A stretch of DNA of 64,000 bases, from NCBI RefSeq assembly GCF_001953175.1, contig NZ_CP018258.1:1082210-1146209 (forward strand), in the 5' to 3' direction. Below, piece after piece: positions 61,323-64,000 of this stretch (position 1 is the stretch's first letter; the number at the start of each line of letters is the position of its first letter). This DNA is from Dehalogenimonas formicexedens. GTDB lineage: Bacteria > Chloroflexota > Dehalococcoidia > Dehalococcoidales > Dehalococcoidaceae. Under the pieces are notes generated by a model that did no database searches, had not been told where the DNA came from, and saw only the letters and a program-made list of their open reading frames with translations. A program made the position numbers and the translations under genes.

Positions 61323-61697
61323 ATGAAAAAACCTGACCTGCTCGTATTAATAGCCGTCTGGGAATTCCTGACCTCTCTAATGTCTATTGTAGGTTTGGGC
61401 GCAATCATCGTGGTCGGCTTACAAACGAGAACCTGGTGGATGCGTCAGAATGTCGACTTTGATCTTTACAGCCCATGGATTCACTTCGGTCTTATCGTCG
61501 GCGGCGTGATCTGCTTGATCTATGCCGTGTTAGCCCTGGCCGCGGGTATCGGGCTTCTTTCGGGAAAAGAATACGGCCGTATCATGTCGCTCATTCACGG
61601 CGGGTTCAGCCTCCTTGTTTTCCCGGTCGGCACGGTCATCGGAGTGCTGCAGATTGTTTATCTAACCCGGTCCGATGTCAGGGCGTATTTTCAATGA
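61323..61697 (+). CDS. Small integral membrane protein
   Basis: 124 residues with three to four membrane helices: LLVLIAVWEFLTSLMSIVGL near residue 5, FGLIVGGVICLIYAVLALAA near 58, and LVFPVGTVIGVLQIVYL near 98. It resembles small DUF-type membrane proteins with a G-x-x-x-G in helix one, but I cannot name the family. CGGAGGG precedes the ATG. It is transcribed divergently from cobO. Confidence 0.65.
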   Translation: MKKPDLLVLIAVWEFLTSLMSIVGLGAIIVVGLQTRTWWMRQNVDFDLYSPWIHFGLIVGGVICLIYAVLALAAGIGLLSGKEYGRIMSLIHGGFSLLVFPVGTVIGVLQIVYLTRSDVRAYFQ

Positions 61698-61726
61698 AGT
61701 CCATTAACGACGGTCTAGTCCGTTTT

Positions 61727-62500
61727 TTAGTCTCGCCGAATCACCCGGTTTTTGAGGGACCCGATTCCTGAAATCCTGATTTCTACCGTGTCTCCCACCT
61801 GCATCGGTCCTATCCCTGAAGGGGTTCCGGTGGCGATCACATCCCCCGGCAACAAGGTCATCACATGCGAAATAAAATGAATTAGATAATCCACGGGATA
61901 GATTAGATCTGAAGTGTTACCCTGCTGTTTACGTTCATCGTTCAGATAGGTCTCGACAATCAGATTACCCGGGTCCGCTTCAGTTTCAATCCATGGCCCT
62001 ATCGAGGCAAATGAATCAAAGCCCTTAGCCCGCGTCCATTGTCCATCGATCTTTTGAAGATCACGGGCGGTGATATCGTTAAAGCAGGTATAGCCCAGCA
62101 CGTGGCTAAGGGCGTTTTCCCGGCTGATTCGCCAACCGGATTTCTTGATGACCACCGCCAGTTCCGCCTCATAGTCGACTCGCTGCGACATCGGAGGATA
62201 AATGATACCCTCCTCCGGACCTATTACCGTCGTTGATGGTTTGAGGAAAATCAACGGCGCGGTAGGCAGCGTGTGCCCCATCTCTCTGGCATGGCCGTGA
62301 TAATTAACTCCCAGGCAGACAATCTTTGAAGGTGCGCATGGCGCCAGCAATTTCACCGAATGTAACGGATATACCGCGCCGGAATAATCAAGGCTTTTGT
62401 ACGGCGTGCCATTTATCCCAAGAATATTTTTACCATCAATGACACCATAGGATTCCGACCCATCGGGCGTAGAAAAACGAGCAATTTTCATGGGTGGCAT
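61727..62500 (-). CDS. Fumarylacetoacetate hydrolase-family protein
   Basis: 257 residues. The FAH fold marks are KIVCLGVNYHGHAREMG, then FLKPSTTVIGPEEGIIYPP, VDYEAELAVVIKKSGWRI, GYTCFNDITARDLQ, and DVIATGTPSGIG. The metal ligands (Glu, Glu, Asp of E...E...D) lie in these blocks. Members hydrolyse or decarboxylate beta-diketo acids, including acylpyruvate hydrolase and oxaloacetate decarboxylase. Which substrate applies here is not visible. A second ATG three codons in (62491) is an alternative start. Confidence 0.9.
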   Translation of the reverse strand: MPPMKIARFSTPDGSESYGVIDGKNILGINGTPYKSLDYSGAVYPLHSVKLLAPCAPSKIVCLGVNYHGHAREMGHTLPTAPLIFLKPSTTVIGPEEGIIYPPMSQRVDYEAELAVVIKKSGWRISRENALSHVLGYTCFNDITARDLQKIDGQWTRAKGFDSFASIGPWIETEADPGNLIVETYLNDERKQQGNTSDLIYPVDYLIHFISHVMTLLPGDVIATGTPSGIGPMQVGDTVEIRISGIGSLKNRVIRRD

Positions 62501-62689
62501 TGTACCTTCAAGGCGGTGAGCTATACAAGCAGCGACTTATAAAATACTTAAAACAGTTTTGGTTCCAAACCTGATGGTACTTATAATGGAACTGATGGAG
62601 GAAATATTGACCCTGCCCTTAGGAGTCGCTATGGTGGTATCTGCTTTGTGAAGCAGTATTTTTCGAAACCTGTCTGAACATTCGGATAT

Positions 62690-62718
62690 TTGCGCCGCCT
62701 ATTTGAACGCCCTATAAT
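62690..62718 (+). promoter_or_regulatory. Probable efp promoter
   Basis: A perfect TATAAT (62713-62718) with a weak TTGCGC 17 bases before it (62690-62695), 55 bases upstream of the efp start. The rest of the 270-base gap shows nothing I can support. Confidence 0.5.
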
Positions 62719-62772
62719 AACGTCCGGTTTTAGAACTAATGAATAATATAACTGGAGGATGTCCCAAAATCT

Positions 62773-63333
62773 GTGGAAGTCTCTGAGGTTTCAAAGAACA
62801 AAAAACTGCTCATCGACGGTGTCCCATTCAACGTTGAAGGCGTCGATTTCGTTAAACCCGGTAAAGGCCGGGCCATTTACCATCTCAAATTGCGCAATTT
62901 GATCAACGGGACATTATCCGAGCCGACTTACCATTCCGGCGACAAGTTTGATGAAGCCACGATCACCGTCAGAGATATGCAATACCTCTACGAGGAGCAT
63001 GGCCATTACACCTTCATGGATGCCGAGAGCTACGAACAGCACGTCATGGGCGAAGAAAATGTCGGCGACAAAAAGCTTTACCTTAAAGACAGCCTCGGTG
63101 TCCAGGTGATGATGTGGGAAGACCGCCCTATCGACCTCATCCTGCCCAAAGCTGTCGAACTTAAGGTAATAGAGACCGAATCCGCCCTCAAAGGCGCCAC
63201 GGTTACGGCACAGCAGAAAATGGCAAAGCTTGAAACCGGTATGTCCATAGGCGTTCCCGCCTTCGTCAAGGAAGGCGATGTTATCCGGATCAGCACCATT
63301 ACCGGATCATACGTCGAGCGTGTCGGCGGCTAG
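62773..63333 (+). CDS. efp: Elongation factor P
   Basis: 186 residues with the three beta domains of EF-P. The tip of domain I reads VKPGKGRA, so the modified residue is Lys31, the type that is lysylated by EpmA, rather than Arg or an unmodified Pro-loop variant. LKLRNLINGTLSEPTYHSGD and the C-terminal IGVPAFVKEGDVIRISTITG are family marks. It helps ribosomes through proline runs. The start is GTG with GGAGG rather far upstream (14 bases). An EpmA-like gene follows after six bases. Confidence 0.95.
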   Translation: MEVSEVSKNKKLLIDGVPFNVEGVDFVKPGKGRAIYHLKLRNLINGTLSEPTYHSGDKFDEATITVRDMQYLYEEHGHYTFMDAESYEQHVMGEENVGDKKLYLKDSLGVQVMMWEDRPIDLILPKAVELKVIETESALKGATVTAQQKMAKLETGMSIGVPAFVKEGDVIRISTITGSYVERVGG

Positions 63334-63339
63334 AATCCC

Positions 63340-64000
63340 GTGGACCTGGGTGTTCTTTCAGGTAAAAAAGGAAATCTGAAACGCCGGGCTGAGATCTTGA
63401 ATCTCACCCGGCGTTTTTTCATCGAACGGGGTTATCTTGAAGTTGAAACGCCTTCATTAGCGCCCTGTCCGATCCCTGAAGCCTTCATCGAACCCATTAC
63501 CAGCGAATGTGGCTGCCTCCTCCCTTCCCCCGAACTCTATATGAAACCCCTGCTGTCAGCCGGTTATGGCGACATTTTTCAAATATGCCACGCCTTTCGC
63601 AGGGGAGAAAAAGGTGCCCGGCACCGTGAAGAGTTCACACTTCTCGAATATTACCGGATCGGTAGAACCTATCTCGATCTCGCAATCGAAACGGAATCGT
63701 TAATCATTAATTTGGCAGAATGTCTTATCGGGTCAGCCAAGATCCAGTACCAGGGTAAGGAGATCGACCTGACGCCGCCGTGGCCCCGTGTTACCGTCAG
63801 TGATTCTTTTATGTCCACCTGTGGCTGGGATCCTGTGAACGTCCACGACGACGAAAAATTCGACTTCGAACTGGCGACCAGGGTCGCCGCCATGTCGAAT
63901 GAGCGCCCCCTGATCCTTTACGATTTTCCATCCAGGATGGCTTCATTGGCCCGCCTTAAACCAAGCGACTCGAAATTAGCGGAAAGAACCGAGATATTCA
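63340..64000 (+). CDS. epmA: EF-P lysine ligase-like protein (EpmA/GenX/PoxA), 3' end outside window
   Basis: The frame is open from GTG at 63340 to the end of the window (220 residues seen). It is a class II lysyl-tRNA-synthetase-like protein without the anticodon domain: KRRAEILNLTRRFFIERGYL, then LEVETPSLAP (motif 1), and IFQICHAFRRGEKGARHREE with FTLLEYYR (motif 2). This is the pattern of EpmA, which attaches beta-lysine to EF-P. Its position six bases after efp supports that role. The last motif lies beyond the window. EpmB, which makes beta-lysine, is not seen here. Confidence 0.9.
   Translation, partial: MDLGVLSGKKGNLKRRAEILNLTRRFFIERGYLEVETPSLAPCPIPEAFIEPITSECGCLLPSPELYMKPLLSAGYGDIFQICHAFRRGEKGARHREEFTLLEYYRIGRTYLDLAIETESLIINLAECLIGSAKIQYQGKEIDLTPPWPRVTVSDSFMSTCGWDPVNVHDDEKFDFELATRVAAMSNERPLILYDFPSRMASLARLKPSDSKLAERTEIF

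Noticed and set aside
62586-62651. 21-codon open frame before efp
   Set aside because: It has an ATG but no ribosome site, no clear domain, and a length expected by chance.
1-64000. CRISPR array or rRNA genes
   Set aside because: No regularly spaced repeat with unique spacers and no rRNA-like segment was seen on either strand.
1-64000. Reductive dehalogenase genes, expected for this lineage
   Set aside because: No protein with the dehalogenase iron-sulfur pair and twin-arginine signal was seen; the lineage call rests on other genes.

Overview
The window is a bacterial chromosome segment whose gene content best fits the Dehalococcoidia (Chloroflexota), probably a Dehalogenimonas-like anaerobe. 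This placement is inferred from recognised families, not from an rRNA or a search. The main pointers are an archaeal-type fructose-bisphosphate aldolase/phosphatase beside a cobalamin adenosyltransferase, a type III glutamine synthetase, a NuoE/NuoF/formate-dehydrogenase-like operon, archaemetzincin, a DUF3068 protein and PAS-rich histidine kinases. No reductive dehalogenase gene is present here.

Bases 1 to about 8592 look like the right-hand part of an integrative element sitting at the 3' end of an initiator tRNA-Met gene. It reads: the end of a nuclease-like protein, a HEAT-repeat protein, two excisionase-type helix-turn-helix proteins, an XRE-type regulator, a large DnaB-N/RecA-fold replication ATPase, an inverted repeat plus hexamer array that could be an origin, an unknown protein with a RuvA-domain-III-like tail, two zinc-ribbon proteins, a catalytic-domain-only tyrosine recombinase and a full-length integrase. 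The left end lies outside the window. One small gene here has a near-consensus promoter whose expected start site is the ATG itself, so it may be leaderless.

From 8.6 to 14.3 kb a strong promoter precedes a three-gene operon for an NAD(P)-linked, probably bifurcating formate dehydrogenase-like complex with cysteine at the metal-ligand position, followed by acpS. From 14 to 33 kb lie a DUF3068 protein, two DHA2 drug exporters, yebC and ruvC, an HD-GYP protein with a degenerate receiver, a glutamine synthetase, two related multi-domain histidine kinases separated by a MerR-like gene, a macrodomain protein, and a TetR-controlled cluster of ferredoxin, c-type cytochrome-like lipoprotein and exporter.

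From 33 to 49 kb come valS, a repeat-rich intergenic stretch, a NarL-type two-component pair, ruvA with a small zinc-finger gene, RidA and FmdB proteins, two very small membrane proteins, a frame-disrupted tandem universal stress protein gene, archaemetzincin overlapping a glutaredoxin-like gene, tRNA-Gly(CCC), a GlmU-like/GlmM pair and an MMPL exporter. From 49 to 64 kb come rpsO-pnp, the lysine-pathway run dapB-asd-dapA, acetyl-CoA synthetase, a sugar nucleotidyltransferase, the rdgB/FBP aldolase-phosphatase/cobO run, a fumarylacetoacetase-family enzyme, and efp directly followed by an EpmA-like EF-P lysine ligase cut by the window end.
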